From Cycas panzhihuaensis (Eukaryota; Cycadophyta), in NCBI GenBank assembly GCA_023213395.1, contig CM041465.1, positions 245,341,741 to 245,405,740 on the forward strand: a stretch of 64,000 nucleotides of DNA. Reading direction: 5' to 3'. A program made the position numbers and the translations under genes. Shown piece after piece: positions 1 through 11,313 of this stretch. The notes beneath the pieces were generated by a model that ran no database searches, was not told the origin of the DNA, and was given only the letters and a program-made list of their open reading frames with translations. The number at the start of each line of letters is the position of its first letter. Within the stretch, counting starts at the first letter, position 1.

Positions 1-61
1 ATCGATGACTCAATTTCTCCTTTTGAGAAATTTTTAATGATGTTTGCTTGGATGGTTACAG

Positions 62-830
62 TCTCACATAGACCCAATCTCCAACTTTGAATATTCTTTC
101 AGTATGGTGTTTATTATCTTATTATTTCATATGATTTCTAGAATCTTCTAAATGTCGTTGTAATATTTGAATTGTGCTTTATGGTTCTTGGAGATAATCA
201 TGAACTGCTAGAACCTTATTATCCTTATTTAACCAATCCTTCAATTAAGTGCGTTGATAACTATATAATGCCTGATATGGGGTCATTTTAATGGATGAAT
301 AGCAGTAAGAATTATACCAAGATTTAGCTAAATGTAGCCATTTGACCCACAAATTTTGTTTATCTACTAAATAACTCCGTAAGTAATTTTTGAAACATTT
401 GTTAACTGCTTTAGTTTGTCCATCTATTTATGGATGATAACTTGTACTTATTTCTAATTTTGTACCCACTTGCCAAAATATTTCTTGCAAGAAATAACTT
501 TAGAATTTGGGATCTCTATCACTAACAATTATCTGTGCAAACCCATGTAATTTATAAATTTCTTTGACAAATACTTTGGCCAATTGTTGAGCTTTATAAT
601 TAGATTAAATGGGTATAAAATAAGCAAATTTTGTTAAGCAATCCATAATCACATGAATAGCATATTTTCCTCCTGATTTTGGTAGATCGGTGATAAAATC
701 CATATTAATACTTTTCCATTTTTATTGTGGAATAAGAAGAGGCTAGAGCAGCCTGGGAATATCAGTATATGCATATTGATTGGCTTAGAAAACTATGCAT
801 CGAGTTATAAATTTCTTAATTTCCTCTTTC
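62..830 (-). pseudogene. Gypsy A integrase (broken)
   Basis: Minus-strand translation gives pieces of a Ty3/gypsy integrase: a DGQT start of the C-terminal half of the core near 430, followed by a WLHLAKSWYNS-like block and a TPYQALYSYQ-like block down to about 245. FKVGDWVYVRL, the GDWV motif after the core, follows near 62-100. In the family this protein cuts the host target and joins the cDNA ends. Several stops and frameshifts interrupt the reading, so it is not functional. The 3' LTR would lie beyond position 1. Confidence 0.75.
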
Positions 831-1129
831 ATTCCTTTCTAGAAAAATGATTATTTTGCTCAAAGATATATTTTATAAAACCTTTTATGTCCTGTTGTAG
901 GTATTATATGTGCTTCATTTATTATCTTGATACGAAAAGTCAAGTTTATGCCTAAGAATATTTGTCCTTTATACAATAAAATATCGTTTCTCCATTCGAA
1001 TTTAACTTCTTTTCCTTATTGAATTCTTTGAATAAGTTATTGAATGTTAAGATCTTTTACATATTTTAATTGTAATTCCATGACCCCTACTGGTTCTATC
1101 ACTGAGATGCCTTTTAGCTAAGATTTTTC

Positions 1130-1480
1130 ACTTTCTTCATCTTTTTTAGATAATGCATCAGCCACCACATTATTTTTACCCTTGTTGTATGTTATGTCAA
1201 AATCAAATGCTTAAATTTTGCTTATCCACTTTTGTTGTTCATGGGATAACTCTTTTTGTTTCAATAAATATTATAAAATGTTATGATCTGTCTTAACTAT
1301 AAATTTGCTACCTAATAGATATTAACGTCATTTAACCAAAACGTGTATAATAGCCATTATTTCCTTATCATAGGTAGATTTGAGAATTTCTTTATTGTTT
1401 AGTTTTCTACTCTAAAATGTGATGGGTTTTCCTTCTTGCACTAGTACTACGCCGATTACTATTCTAGATGCATCGCATTC
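1130..1480 (-). pseudogene. Gypsy A RNase H (broken)
   Basis: Minus-strand text shows GSKFIVKTDHN at about 1279-1312 and a TYNKGKNNVVADALSKKDEE block at about 1134-1190. These are the RNase H core (TDH motif) and the NVVADALS motif just after it in Ty3/gypsy polyproteins. The enzyme degrades the RNA strand during reverse transcription. Stops separate the blocks, so only a fossil remains. It lies between the RT (1869 and above) and the integrase (below 830), as expected. Confidence 0.75.
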
Positions 1481-1868
1481 TATTATAAAAATTTTAGAAA
1501 AATTAGGTGATGTTAGCATCAGTAACTGGGTTATTATTTACTTAACTTATTCAAAACACCTTGATAACTTCTTCATTCCGTTGAAAAGAATCTTTTTTAA
1601 TAAACAAGTTAAGGCAGTTGTTTTTATGCGTAATTTTTAACAAAATGTTGATAATATCTTGTTAATCCTAAAATTCCTCGAAACTTCATAATATTTTTGG
1701 GTGTCTACCATTCTTAAATTGCCTTAACTTTCCTTATATCATCTCTAATTGCTTCTTTTAAGATGAGATGACCTAAATATTCTATTTCTTTCATCCTAAA
1801 ATAACATTTTTATTTATTTGCATAAAATTTTTCTTCCTTTAATATGCTTAGTACTTGGTCAAGATGGT

Positions 1869-2274
1869 TTATGTGTTCTTCCATTTTTTGTTGAAAATTA
1901 ATATGTCATCAAAGAAGACTAAGATAAATTTTTGCAGGAAGGGCTTCAGAACCTTATTTATTATAGCTTCGAATGTGGTCAGTGCATTAGTTAGGCCAAA
2001 GGGCATTACCTTGAATTCATAATAATCATGGTGTGTACTGAAGGCTATTTTATACGTATCTTCTAGTTTAATTTGAAATTGATGGTAACCATACTTTAAA
2101 TCTATTTTTGAAAAATACTCTACTCCTTGTAATTCGTCTAATAACTCATTAATTCTTGGTATAGGGAACTTTTTTTTTATTGTAACTTTATTTAGTGCTT
2201 TGTAGCTATGCACATATGATAAGATCCATCTTTTTTCCTTACTAAGATTACAAGAGCTACAAAAGGGCTTTTAC
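1869..2274 (-). pseudogene. Gypsy A reverse transcriptase, part 3' of the LINE
   Basis: An open stretch (1869-2213) encodes the RT palm: KKFPIPRINELLDELQG, FSKIDLKYGYHQ, MPFGLTNA and the catalytic FFDDIL box. Just upstream, 2214-2274 still reads SPFVALVILVRKKDGSYHMC. The RT block then stops at the LINE insertion and resumes at 8604, so the break is caused by the LINE. In the family this enzyme copies the element RNA into cDNA. The active-site aspartates are present, but the polyprotein around it is destroyed. Confidence 0.85.
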
Positions 2275-2282
2275 TAGGGGCT
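2275..2282. repeat. Target-site duplication, left copy (LINE insertion)
   Basis: TAGGGGCT is found here, next to the LINE tail, and again at 8596-8603, next to the LINE 5' end. Removing the LINE and one copy restores an open gypsy RT reading frame across the junction, which identifies the true empty site. Confidence 0.85.
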
Positions 2283-2300
2283 CTTGCTTCTTTTTTTTTT
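2283..2300 (-). other. LINE 3' tail
   Basis: On the minus strand the element ends in a run of ten A followed by GAAGCAAG, directly next to the left target duplication. A short, slightly impure A tail is usual for a LINE inserted by target-primed reverse transcription. Confidence 0.75.
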
Positions 2301-2596
2301 GGTAAGGTAAAAAGAATTAAAGTGGGTTTGAAAACAGGATCCCACAACCTAGTACATCAAAAGGCAAGTAGGTACCAAGACAGGGAAGACCGTGACATCC
2401 CCATGGTATAGGCAAAGAAAAATAAAAGGCCGGGACAAGCCCCGCGGCTAGCTGTTACTAGTCATATCCTTCTCCACCAGATCCAGAAGGTCCCTAGGGA
2501 AATCGCTTCTCCACACTTGCCCCCCCTTGTTCCTAACCCCCCAGTTTGCCAAAAGTCACCGATTCTGAGTCTCTCAAGGTGTGTCTAATCTGCACC
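2301..2596 (-). other. LINE 3' UTR
   Basis: About 300 bases between the ORF2 stop and the A-rich tail, with no coding similarity seen. It is more GC-rich than the gypsy sequence on its left, which marks it as part of the LINE. Confidence 0.6.
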
Positions 2597-5176
2597 TCAC
2601 CAACCCTTAATAGAATCTTTGGCATCATTAATTATAGCCTGGAATTTCCAGTCCGGGCGAGCCTTACCTTTTAGCGAATTTATAACGACCTCTGAGTCCC
2701 CCTCGATCACCAACCGTTGGAAGCCCCCTTTGCGAGCTAAGTCAATGGCTTTAAGCATAGCATGCATCTCCGCATAATTGTTCATCTGGGTTTCATAGTA
2801 GTCCGCAAAGGCCCAAATAATGGATCCTTTACAGTCCCTACAGATACCCCCACCCCCGGCTTCCCCTGGGTTACCTTTTGCAGCCCCGTCAAAATTGATT
2901 TTGACCCAAGGCTCCACCGGGGGTATCCATCTGGTGCTTCTAGGTTTAGGAGCAACTATTTCAGGATCTATATCCCATTTGAGTAAAATCTTGTTTTCTG
3001 TCAGAGTTATGCATTTTTCCTTAACGTTACCAACATTTTCTTTAATGTCCAAATAGACTCTATTGTAAACCCCTATCTGGTCCATTCCTTTTCCTTGGAA
3101 GATCCTGTTGTTTCTTTCTTTCCAGATATTCCATGCCAATATCGGAAGCAAATTTTTCCAGATGCGACTGAGGTTATTGCTTTTGAATGGGCTTTTCCAT
3201 GCTAGCCACAGGTCTGTAGTCTTTTGCGAGAAGATCCAGCACACTTCAAATTTTTCGAGCAACATTCTCCAGATCTCCCTTATGAAAGGGCACTCTAAGA
3301 TAATGTGGTCAATGGACTCCACCCCCTTGCAGCATAAGACACATCTATTGGCCAACATAAATCCTCGCCTTTGAAGGTTGTCCAAAGTGAGGATTTTGTT
3401 CATGAGGCAGGTCCACCAGAAAAAAGTAATTTTTGGGATGAGGGGAAGCCTCCAAACCCTTTCCAACATTGGGTTTTTCTTGTCCCCTCTTTTTAAACAT
3501 AAGTATTGGTAACCCTGTTGAACAGTATACTCCCTGGACGAGCTAGTAGGCCACACCATCGAATCCTGCATCAGAGCTCTGGGGATATAACTTTTACTTA
3601 AGATCCTATTTATCTTATAGCAGCCCTCCTGCAGGCAGCCAGCCCCTTGAGTGTCCTCTAATTTCCTCCAGCTCCTGCCACCTTCTTTCTCGATCCAGTA
3701 ATCTCTGGTCAGGGAGCCGTATTGCCTAACACAAGGGCCCATCAGAGGCACGAGGTCTGGAAACTCCTTCAGGGCCTTGTCGCAGCACCACACGTCATCC
3801 CAAAATCTTATGGAATTTTCGTCACCCAGTCTCCATTTTAGGCCATCCCTGATAGCCTCCCATGGTTTGAGGATACTCCTCCAGATGGTAGAGCCGGCCG
3901 ACAGGACGCTACTATCCAAGAAGGAGCCCCCCTGAATATATTTTCTGGAGAGGATCCTCTCCCAGAGTCTCTCCCCATCTTTAAATAATCTCCACCCGAG
4001 CTTTGCCCCAAGGGCTACATTGAAGGGAGAGAGTCTACGCAAATTGAGGCCACCAGCCCATTTCAGGGTGCATACTTTGTTCCAGCTCACCAGGTGCATC
4101 TTGTCTTTGCTTTCTGTTCCAGACCAAAGAAATCTTTTCTGAATTGATTCAATAGTGTCCGAGATGCCCGTCGGGACCCTGAAGATGGACATCCAGAACA
4201 CTAGAATACTCTGAAGAGTAGAGGCGGTAAGCTGGAGCTTTCTAGCTGAACTCAAGAGGGCTCCCTTCCAGCCCGCTAACTTCCTTTGTATTTTGTCTAA
4301 AAGCGGGTTCCACATATCCTTGGACATCTTACCAACAAAAAGGGGCAAGCCCAGGTAAATTGTGGGAAGCTTCTTTATATCCATACCTAAAATTCTGCTA
4401 ATCCTGCCTTGGGCGTGGCCCGGGGTGTTTATAAAGAAGACGCTGCTCTTCTTGAGGCTTATCTTCTGGTTCATGGCCTTCTCAAAATGCCCCAGTATAT
4501 CTTTAAATCTGGAAGCCTCCCTAACTGAGGCCTTACCAAGGAGAATATTGTCATCAACAAATTGGTGGTGAACCACATTGTCCACCCCCGATGTCGATTT
4601 AATCCCAGTTAAGGAACCAAGCCTCCTGGCAGACTCCAAGGTTCGACCCAACAGCTCAGCTAGCGTGATAAATAAAAAGGGGGAGAGGGGGTCGCCTTGC
4701 CTCAAACCCCTGAATCCCGGGAAGAACCTGGAGGATGAACCATTGATAATAACGGAGAAATGTGGATTCCCAATGCATAGCTTAATCCAGGTCCGCCAGA
4801 TTTCTCCAAAGCCAAAAGCCTCTAGGCAGTCAAGCAAGCAATCCCAGGAGACCCTATCAAAGGCTTTCGTGAGATCGATCTTGATGAGCATTGTTGGCTC
4901 CTTCCTTTCAGTAGCGGAATGAATTGTTTCGTGAACAACAATGTAACCATCGTAAATCTGCCTACCTCGAAGGAACCCATCCTGGTTGTGGGAAATAATG
5001 TTTGGCATGATGCTCTTAAGTTTGTTGACCAGGACCTTGGTTAAAATCTTGTATTTGACATTGCAAAGGCTGATGGGATGGAAATCTTCCATCCTTTTCG
5101 CTCCTTCTTTCTTTGGGATGAGGACAAGGAAAGTGGTCTACCATTCCTGCAGGATCTTTTTGTTTGTATAGAATTC
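2597..5176 (-). pseudogene. LINE ORF2, RT - zinc finger - RNase H part
   Basis: An 831-codon open stretch (5092 down to 2597) plus a short in-frame extension upstream of an amber codon at 5138-5140. In order: RT with PISLCNVKYKILTKVL, IDLTKAFDRVSWD, GLRQGDPLSPFLF and the catalytic box FVDDNILL (family consensus is FADD); a zf-RVT-like finger around CVLCCKGVESIDHIILEC; and a C-terminal RNase H with INFDGAAKGNPGEAGGGG and a later IEGDSEVVINSL block. The protein would prime on nicked target DNA, copy the LINE RNA and remove RNA from the hybrid. The RNase H at the end is typical of plant L1-clade elements. Upstream ambers (5138, 5177, 5596, 6535) separate it from the ORF2 start, so it cannot be made as a full protein here. 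Confidence 0.88.
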
Positions 5177-5595
5177 CTACAAAGCTTCCATTAGGTCCCC
5201 TTTAATAATATCCCAATATTCCTGGAAAAAGCCCGGAGGGAAACGGTCAGGGCCAGGGGCTTTGTCTTTCTTCATGCTAAAGAGGGCCGCCCTGACTTCC
5301 TCAAGGGTGAACGGAGCAATCAACTGTTCATTTTGAGTTTCATTCACCAGCCTAGGAATGTTATTTAAGAAATCTTTCCTACTGTCCAAATCCCGATCAC
5401 AGGGGTTCGGTGAAAAGATCCTTGAAGTAATCGCTAGCCAACTCCTTCATACCCTTCATAGAACTAACAATGGGCTTAGTCCTCCCTAAGGAGGCTAGAG
5501 ATTTTGTTGCTAGCCCTATGCTTTACTGTAGTCATGTGAAAGAATTTCGTGTTCCTGTCCCCTTCCGCCAACCAAAGGGCCCTGGATTTTTGTCT
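5177..5595 (-). pseudogene. LINE ORF2 linker between endonuclease and RT
   Basis: Contains a 70-codon open stretch (5177-5389) with the AALFSMKKDKAPGPDRFPPG motif, the conserved start of LINE RT domains. Upstream, RQKSRALWLAEGDRNTKFFH reads in frame with the endonuclease after the amber at 5596-5598. Between them the frame moves through two other frames, so at least two small indels occurred. An amber at 5177-5179 ends this part and lies 13 codons before the one at 5138-5140, in the same frame. Confidence 0.8.
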
Positions 5596-6639
5596 CTAGA
5601 GAATTTCTTCTCTGATGAGAATCTCGTTCAACTTTTCAACCAGCTCCTTTTCTGTCTTGTTTATCTCAGAGGATCTGCCGGTGTACTCAATCCTTTCCTC
5701 TACAGCTTTTAGGTCGATGATGACTTTGTCCTTCTGCTCATGAATGTTTTGGAAGACCTCTTTGTTCCAGACTTTGATTTGTCTTTTGATCCAATCGAGC
5801 TTCTTCAAAAATCTATACATAGCGTGGCCTTTGATTTGGATCTGCCACCACTCCACGATCCTATTCTTAAGATCAGGGTGACGGAGCCATATTAGCTCGA
5901 ACCTGAAGGGGGATCCAGCGAACTTACCTGGAGCCGAAAACTGAAGCAAAAGAGGAGAGTGGTCAGAACTGATCCTCGGTAGCGTCTCAAGGGCAAAGTC
6001 ACTAAAATAGCTCAGCCAGTCAAAATTGGCCAGCACCCGGTCTAATTTAATTTGGATTAGGTCGTTCCCTAGTCTCTTACTTGACCAGGTAAATGAAGCC
6101 CCTCGAAGCTTCACGTCCTCCAGACCCCCCTGCTGGAGGAAGTCGCTGAAATCTCCCATACTGGAAGTCCATCCACCAGTACCGGCTCTCTTGTCCCTCG
6201 GGGTCAGTGCCGAGTTGAAGTCCCCTGCCAGCATCCAAGGTAGTTGGCAATCTCTGTGAGCCTCCAACAGCCTAGCCCAGAGTTTTTTCCTGGCCTCTTG
6301 ATTATTTGGAGCATAGACATTTATGGCAATCCACGACATATTGTTGCTTTTATTGGTTAGCCGAATCGATAAGAAGGATCCCTCCGCCAGGAAAAGTTCT
6401 CCCGACCATGACGATGGATCCCATAGCACCATTAAGCCCCCCACTCCTTGGGCATAGTCAATCTCAATCTTTGTCATGATCTTCCAAATTTTATTTTTGA
6501 CCCTTTGGCCATTCTCCTTATTCATTTTGGTTTCCTATAGGAATATTAGGTCTGGAGCATGCTTGTCACGCATATCCTTTAAAATCCTCTGCTTCGAGGG
6601 GGAATTGAGTCCCCTGATGTTCCAAGATAATAATTTCAT
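5596..6639 (-). pseudogene. LINE ORF2, APE-type endonuclease part
   Basis: ORF2 starts at 6639 with MKLLSWNIRGLNSPSKQR, the conserved N-terminus of AP-like endonucleases. An amber at 6535-6537 falls immediately before the ETKM motif that holds the catalytic glutamate. The rest is open to 5596 and has NVYAPNN, LAGDFNSAL and the terminal SSDHSPLLL motif. The enzyme nicks the host target to prime reverse transcription. The start codon overlaps the ORF1 stop as ATGA. The second amber (5596-5598) precedes RQKSRALW and most likely replaces a Trp codon. Confidence 0.85.
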
Positions 6640-8049
6640 CTCTTTTTCCTTTGCTTCCAAACTTCAGCAGGCTCTCCTTTTGGACGCTCTTTGCCTGTGG
6701 TGCTAGATCTAAGGGTAGGCCCTTCTGAGAAAGCATCCTTAAGGGTTTTCTGGCTACCTTGGTCAACTTGGGTAGCCGTTTCTTTCTCCCTAAGGAGCTT
6801 CAGAAGTGGCCTCCCTACTTTCTTTTCAGTACCCACATCCGGCTGCTTCTTCTAAGTTAGTATCAGTTGTGGATTTGGAGCTGGAACCGGCTCCCCTAGA
6901 TCCGCCAATGAGGGTGCTAATTCCTCTGCCCCTGCCGTCTGCCTCTCGCTAGGAGCAACATCATCCACTGCAAAGGGGGAAAGCTCGAGCCTTTCCTCTA
7001 CTTGCCTATCCCACCCCCTAGGTGCGTCAGGGTGGATAGAATGTGTCTTGGCGATAATCCGAGTGGGGGACACGACCCCTGAACATGTTTCTTTAGTCTG
7101 ACTACCCAGGACAAAAGGCGCCTGAGCATTTTGCTCTTCCTCCTCTAGTAACGTATCCTCTTTGTTAGGGTCAAAACCCAAGTCCCCACCAGGGATCCCA
7201 GCTTCCTCCGTGATACCTTCAATATCTGGAACCACCACTTGGACCTTATCCACCTTATCCTGGGGATTTGGTACTGGGAGTCCCTTGTTGTTCTCATCTG
7301 TTGGGGCCTGAATCCCTGGGCATTTTTGGGGCAGGTGCCCTAATATTCTGTAGGTGGAGCATCTAATGTGGTCCATTTCATAAATCAACTGGCACCAGTG
7401 ACCTTCCCAATAAATCCAACCAGATGTCGTCCAGAAGGGGTTTGTCGAGCCGAGTTAGAGCACAGATCCTAACGTTGATGAGCCTACTCCTATTCTTCGT
7501 CGCGGAATCAACAGCTAAAAGAGGGCCCACCGCCTTCGCTATTCCTTTGAAAACTTCTGGGTTCCAGTGATGTAGAGGGAGACCCGGGAGTTGAATCCAT
7601 AAGGGAGCTTGTTTAATCATGGGGGTGGAGGGATCAAAATCCCTGTGCCATTTCTCAAGCGACAAAGCTTTCCTGCCGAACATCCAAGGCGCCCTAAGCA
7701 GGATATTAGACATGTCTTCATAAGAGGAGAATTTGAACAGCACACAACCCTTGGGCATGGCTATTGTTTCCACACAACCCACCGTTTTCCATTTGGATCT
7801 CGTCCAACTTCTGATAGACTCAAGACCTGGCCTAGGTCCCGAGAATCTGCCAACCAAGCAGTTCTCCCAGAGTTTCTCAGTTCTTTCCACAAGGGCTAAA
7901 GGTATTTTTAATCTGGATTTATTATCAATAACCACCGGTGTTAGTTCGAAAGTTTCCTCTTCGTTTGATTTCAAGGCATCTCGGTATGATTTCCCTGGGG
8001 ACAGAGTGGGGATCTGAGTCTGGTTTTGAAGGATATGATCCATTTCCAT
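6636..8049 (-). pseudogene. LINE ORF1 (DUF4283-like, zinc knuckle, basic tail)
   Basis: Starts at 8049 (MEMDHILQNQTQ). The first 223 codons include a DUF4283-like RNA-binding region with TVGCVETIAMPKGCVLFKF, LRAPWMFGRKALSLEKWHR and APLWIQLPGLPLHHW. A frameshift near 7385 separates this from the continuation, where a zinc knuckle reads CSTYRILGHLPQKC; the second cysteine of the usual CxxC is replaced by Tyr. A long acidic, Pro-rich region follows. An amber at 6852-6854 interrupts the frame, and beyond it a Lys/Arg-rich tail continues to a TGA at 6636-6638. In plant L1 elements ORF1 is thought to coat the LINE RNA. Damage: one frameshift, one amber, one lost knuckle residue. Confidence 0.82.
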
Positions 8050-8595
8050 GATTAAATATCAAAAGATAGCAATAAAATGCCAGATAAGATAGCATGTGCA
8101 TACCATGATTGAATCCTGCTGTGTAGCCAGCTTTGCATCCAAAATCTTGGTCCCAACCAACGCGCCACTGGCCAGAAGCTCCACAGGAGAAACACCAACA
8201 CCACACAGCTCATGGCTCCCTTCCCGCACAGCTTTCTCTAAGGATCTGTTTACCCTCTGGCAGTAAACCGCTCCAAACTCAGTTTGTTCCCCAAAAAGCA
8301 CTTTTGCACACATAGGATGGATCGAATGGAGCCAAAGCAATGGGCTCGGACAGCACTGGCAGATGCGCCCAGGACTATCTTCCCGTACCACTAAGAACGA
8401 GCCGTTTTTCCTCCCGCATTGCTCTAGAAGGGACACTATCGCCTTATGCAGGGGCCTAACTGCCCAGCTCGGGCCATTCAGTGGGCGCCATAGCGTCCCA
8501 GACGACGCAAATCCACTCGCCGTCGCCACTCGAAACCCTGCAATCGTCTCCGTTCGCGTTTGCAGTCGAAACCCTACCCAGCGTCGCGTTCCGTA
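8050..8595 (-). promoter_or_regulatory. LINE 5' UTR / likely internal promoter region
   Basis: About 545 bases upstream of ORF1, clearly GC-richer than the flanking gypsy sequence. LINEs carry their promoter in the 5' UTR; no specific element was recognised here. A 156-codon open frame lies in it (8059-8529, minus) but shows no family motif and is treated as chance. The element ends exactly at the right target duplication, so the copy appears full length. Confidence 0.6.
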
Positions 8596-8603
8596 TAGGG
8601 GCT
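8596..8603. repeat. Target-site duplication, right copy (LINE insertion)
   Basis: Second TAGGGGCT, directly after the LINE 5' end. It is identical to 2275-2282. Confidence 0.85.
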
Positions 8604-9330
8604 ATTACATCTAGATCTAATAATTCTTGTACAGTTTTTTAAATTTCATTCTGATAATGGGATGGTTATTTATAAGGCCGAATAACAATCGGATTAGTAC
8701 ATGCTTCAAGTTTAATTTAATGTTCGAATCCCCTGTCTAGAGGTAATTCTACTGGAATATTTTAGAAAACTTCTTTATATTTTTTACGTTCATCTCCTTA
8801 TGTGGTTGGCTTAATTTTTACTTAGATAGAAAATAGTTGAGCCATAATACCACAATATCCTTTCTTAATTAATTTTTCCATCCATTTACAAGATATTAGT
8901 TGGTTATTCCCTAGTTTCTCTCCTTGAAGGACAACAACCCTTCCTTCCTTCTTATATCTCATAAATAATTCCTCAAGGTTTATTTCAAAGATTTCCAAGG
9001 TTCTTAGCCACTAGCTTCCCAACACAATATCTACTCCACCTACATCAAGTAAATAAAAAATTTCATTAATAATAGCATCGCCTATTGAGATCTTAAGGTT
9101 TTCTATTACTCCTTGTCGAGATATAACTTGTCAACCCCCAACTCTTACTTAAAAAGGTGTTGTTCTTAATGGAAATAGTTTTAAGTATTGAGCTGAGATT
9201 CTATCAATGAAATTATAGGTACCTCTAGGATCGACTAGTATCATAATAACCTGATTTTTAATAAATCCTTGTAGTTTAAGCGTATCAGATCTTGTAAAAC
9301 CACTCAAAGCTAAGAATGACATTTTAAAGA
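8604..9330 (-). pseudogene. Gypsy A protease and start of RT (broken)
   Basis: On the minus strand, 9222-9275 reads FIKNQVIMILVDPRGTYNFID, a retropepsin active-site region in which the usual D-S/T-G triad has become D-P-R-G. GGVDIVLGS follows near 9012-9045, and after it the protease-RT linker leads to TVQELLDLDVIAPSKSPF, which continues across the LINE junction to 2274. The protease would cut the polyprotein. Stops are frequent, so the block is a fossil. Confidence 0.75.
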
Positions 9331-9559
9331 TATCTTCCTCTTAATTATATTGGTCATCTTAAATCTCTAGAGCATTTTCTTAGCCATTTTCTATATTATC
9401 TTCTTCTTTCATTTCTTCTTTTTTAACTACTAGGGACAATTTAATTATATACAACTCATTCTTTTGATATTTGTGATTAAGTGTTCATTTTTTGGCATAC
9501 TTAAAGTAGAGATTCTTTTTCCATAAATCTTCTTGATCGGATCTTGTCTTCTGAAGTAC

Positions 9560-10557
9560 TAGTTTAGCTAGTCGAGTGAATTTATTAAGTACTAGACTTG
9601 GTCATATTTTTGAAGGAGGATTAGATCGAGCATAAAGATGAATATATGGTCTTGTTTTTGCCTTCTTTAATTTGTTTACCTTATCTTCCTATATTTTGGC
9701 AAGTTGTATTGCCTTATTCAAATCCTTAGGTTCTTAAATTTTAAGGTTAGCTTAGCATTTCAATGGTTAAGCCATCTATATATAATTAGATAAATCGATT
9801 CATAAGAATGTCTTCCAAAACATAACTCAATTTTGTGAAAGTTACACTGTATTCTTCCACATAGCCAGTTTGTTTTAATCTTTGTAGCTCATAATAGTAA
9901 TCACGATTAGATACTGTTTCAAACTATTCAATGAAAAAATGCATAAACTCCTCCTAGGTTGGAAGGTGATTCTAAAAAGAAGTTCATTTAAGATGCTACC
10001 ACCATTCATATCATATTCCATCCATGTGTAGGGTGGTTAAAGGGACTTGTTCTATTAGTTCAATCTCCACTAAATAAAAGTAATTTTCTATTTGTTGGAT
10101 CCACACTCTTGGCTCATGCGATTTCTGCTCCATATTAAAACGTTGTATAGTAATTTTTTCTAACTTTTTCTTTTTTTTTGTATCTGTATACTTTGTAGAT
10201 AGTTCAAGTATGCTTGAAAACCCATTATTTTCTGTTCCTTAGGAGTTAACTTTCAGTATTCATTAAGATATTTCCTAATAGATTTGTTTTTATACTAATC
10301 AGAGATATCTAAGGACTAAACTGATTTCTTATAGTTTGAGGTCTGATATGTGATTGATGACTCATTTCTTTATCTTCTGAATTAAGAACAATCATATCTT
10401 CCTTTTAACTCATTGCTATGATTGTTAATTTATCCAAAATTTGATGTAGAGTATGATTTAAGAGAGCGTTGATGTCTTTACTAGTTTGTGGACTGCTTGA
10501 GTAATCGGTTCGATGATATCCTTTTGGATAGTGTTGTTTGCCATATATTTGATATTC
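9560..10557 (-). pseudogene. Gypsy A gag (broken)
   Basis: A Met near 10557 starts MNIKYMANNTIQKDIIEPIT. Further on, an LKQ...Y-like block (about 9850-9900) and a LKIQEPKDLNKAIQLAKI-like block with a stop (about 9700-9760) match the spacing of the retrotransposon gag domain. Gag forms the virus-like particle shell. Stops occur throughout. The zinc knuckle expected near 9450-9500 was not clearly seen. Confidence 0.6.
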
Positions 10558-11264
10558 ATTACTTTAATAATTATATATGTTGGATTCCACCGATATCCCT
10601 CCGTAACGATGCACTAATTTATGAAATTTGAGAAAAATAGAAGGGAAGACAGCGTACGGGAGTGCAGAGGTGTAAGGCAGGGATACATAATAGTAGGAGA
10701 GAACAATCTAGCTACATTCAATTAATGATAAGATGATATGGCAAGAATGGTACAATCACAACTTGATAACTTCAACTCAATATGTAGAGTCATGAATTTG
10801 TGTTAGAGAATAAGTTGTTATTAATATATATCTTCCAACCATATATATGCAACTCCACTTTGAGTGCAAAAGATAACTGCTTCATATATTAACACAACAA
10901 GATCATCAATTATGGTGTTACCTTGTGTTACAATGTTACAAGATAGCAAATGATTTTTGAGGCTATTGATAGGACTAATCAGTGACTCAAATAGAGTGAA
11001 TAAAAATTAAAATATATTATATCTAGTTAATAAAGTGTAATCTTAATGTAATGTTGCCACAATATGAAAAGATTAGTAAGATAACAAATATATTGTACAA
11101 TAATACTTATAACTAATTGTCAAGAAATCAATTAAATTATTAAAGAATATGGGTGATAACTACAATTAATAACTTATGAAATATTAATAAATATTAGTAA
11201 TTATAGTGATTAACCTTGTGAGAGGTTAAAGATAGCAATGGATAGATTATAATTTCAATCTTAA
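10558..11264 (-). other. Probable leader of gypsy A, gag-proximal part
   Basis: No coding similarity seen. Purine-rich on the plus strand, like 15098-15745 on the other side of the array, which suggests the two were once adjacent. No convincing LTR end or primer-binding site was found next to the gag start here. Confidence 0.4.
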
Positions 11265-11266
11265 TA

Positions 11267-11283
<17 letters not shown>

Positions 11284-11313
<30 letters not shown>

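Larger units (their letters stand above)
2283..8595 (-). mobile_element. Full-length L1-type plant LINE inside gypsy A
   Basis: A 6.3 kb non-LTR retrotransposon on the minus strand with a GC-rich 5' UTR, ORF1 (DUF4283-like domain plus zinc knuckle), ORF2 (APE endonuclease, RT, CCHC-like finger, RNase H), a 3' UTR and an A-rich tail. An 8 bp duplication flanks it. It is far better preserved than its gypsy host: an 831-codon stretch of ORF2 is open. Five in-frame TAG codons and a few frameshifts make this copy non-autonomous. Gene order and the RNase H at the end of ORF2 match plant L1-clade elements. Confidence 0.9.

Noticed and set aside
2762-5171. Plus-strand ORFs opposite the LINE RT
   Set aside because: Antisense shadows of a conserved minus-strand coding region.
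8059-8529. 156-codon minus-strand ORF in the LINE 5' UTR
   Set aside because: No family motif, lies before the conserved ORF1 start, and GC-rich sequence gives long chance ORFs.
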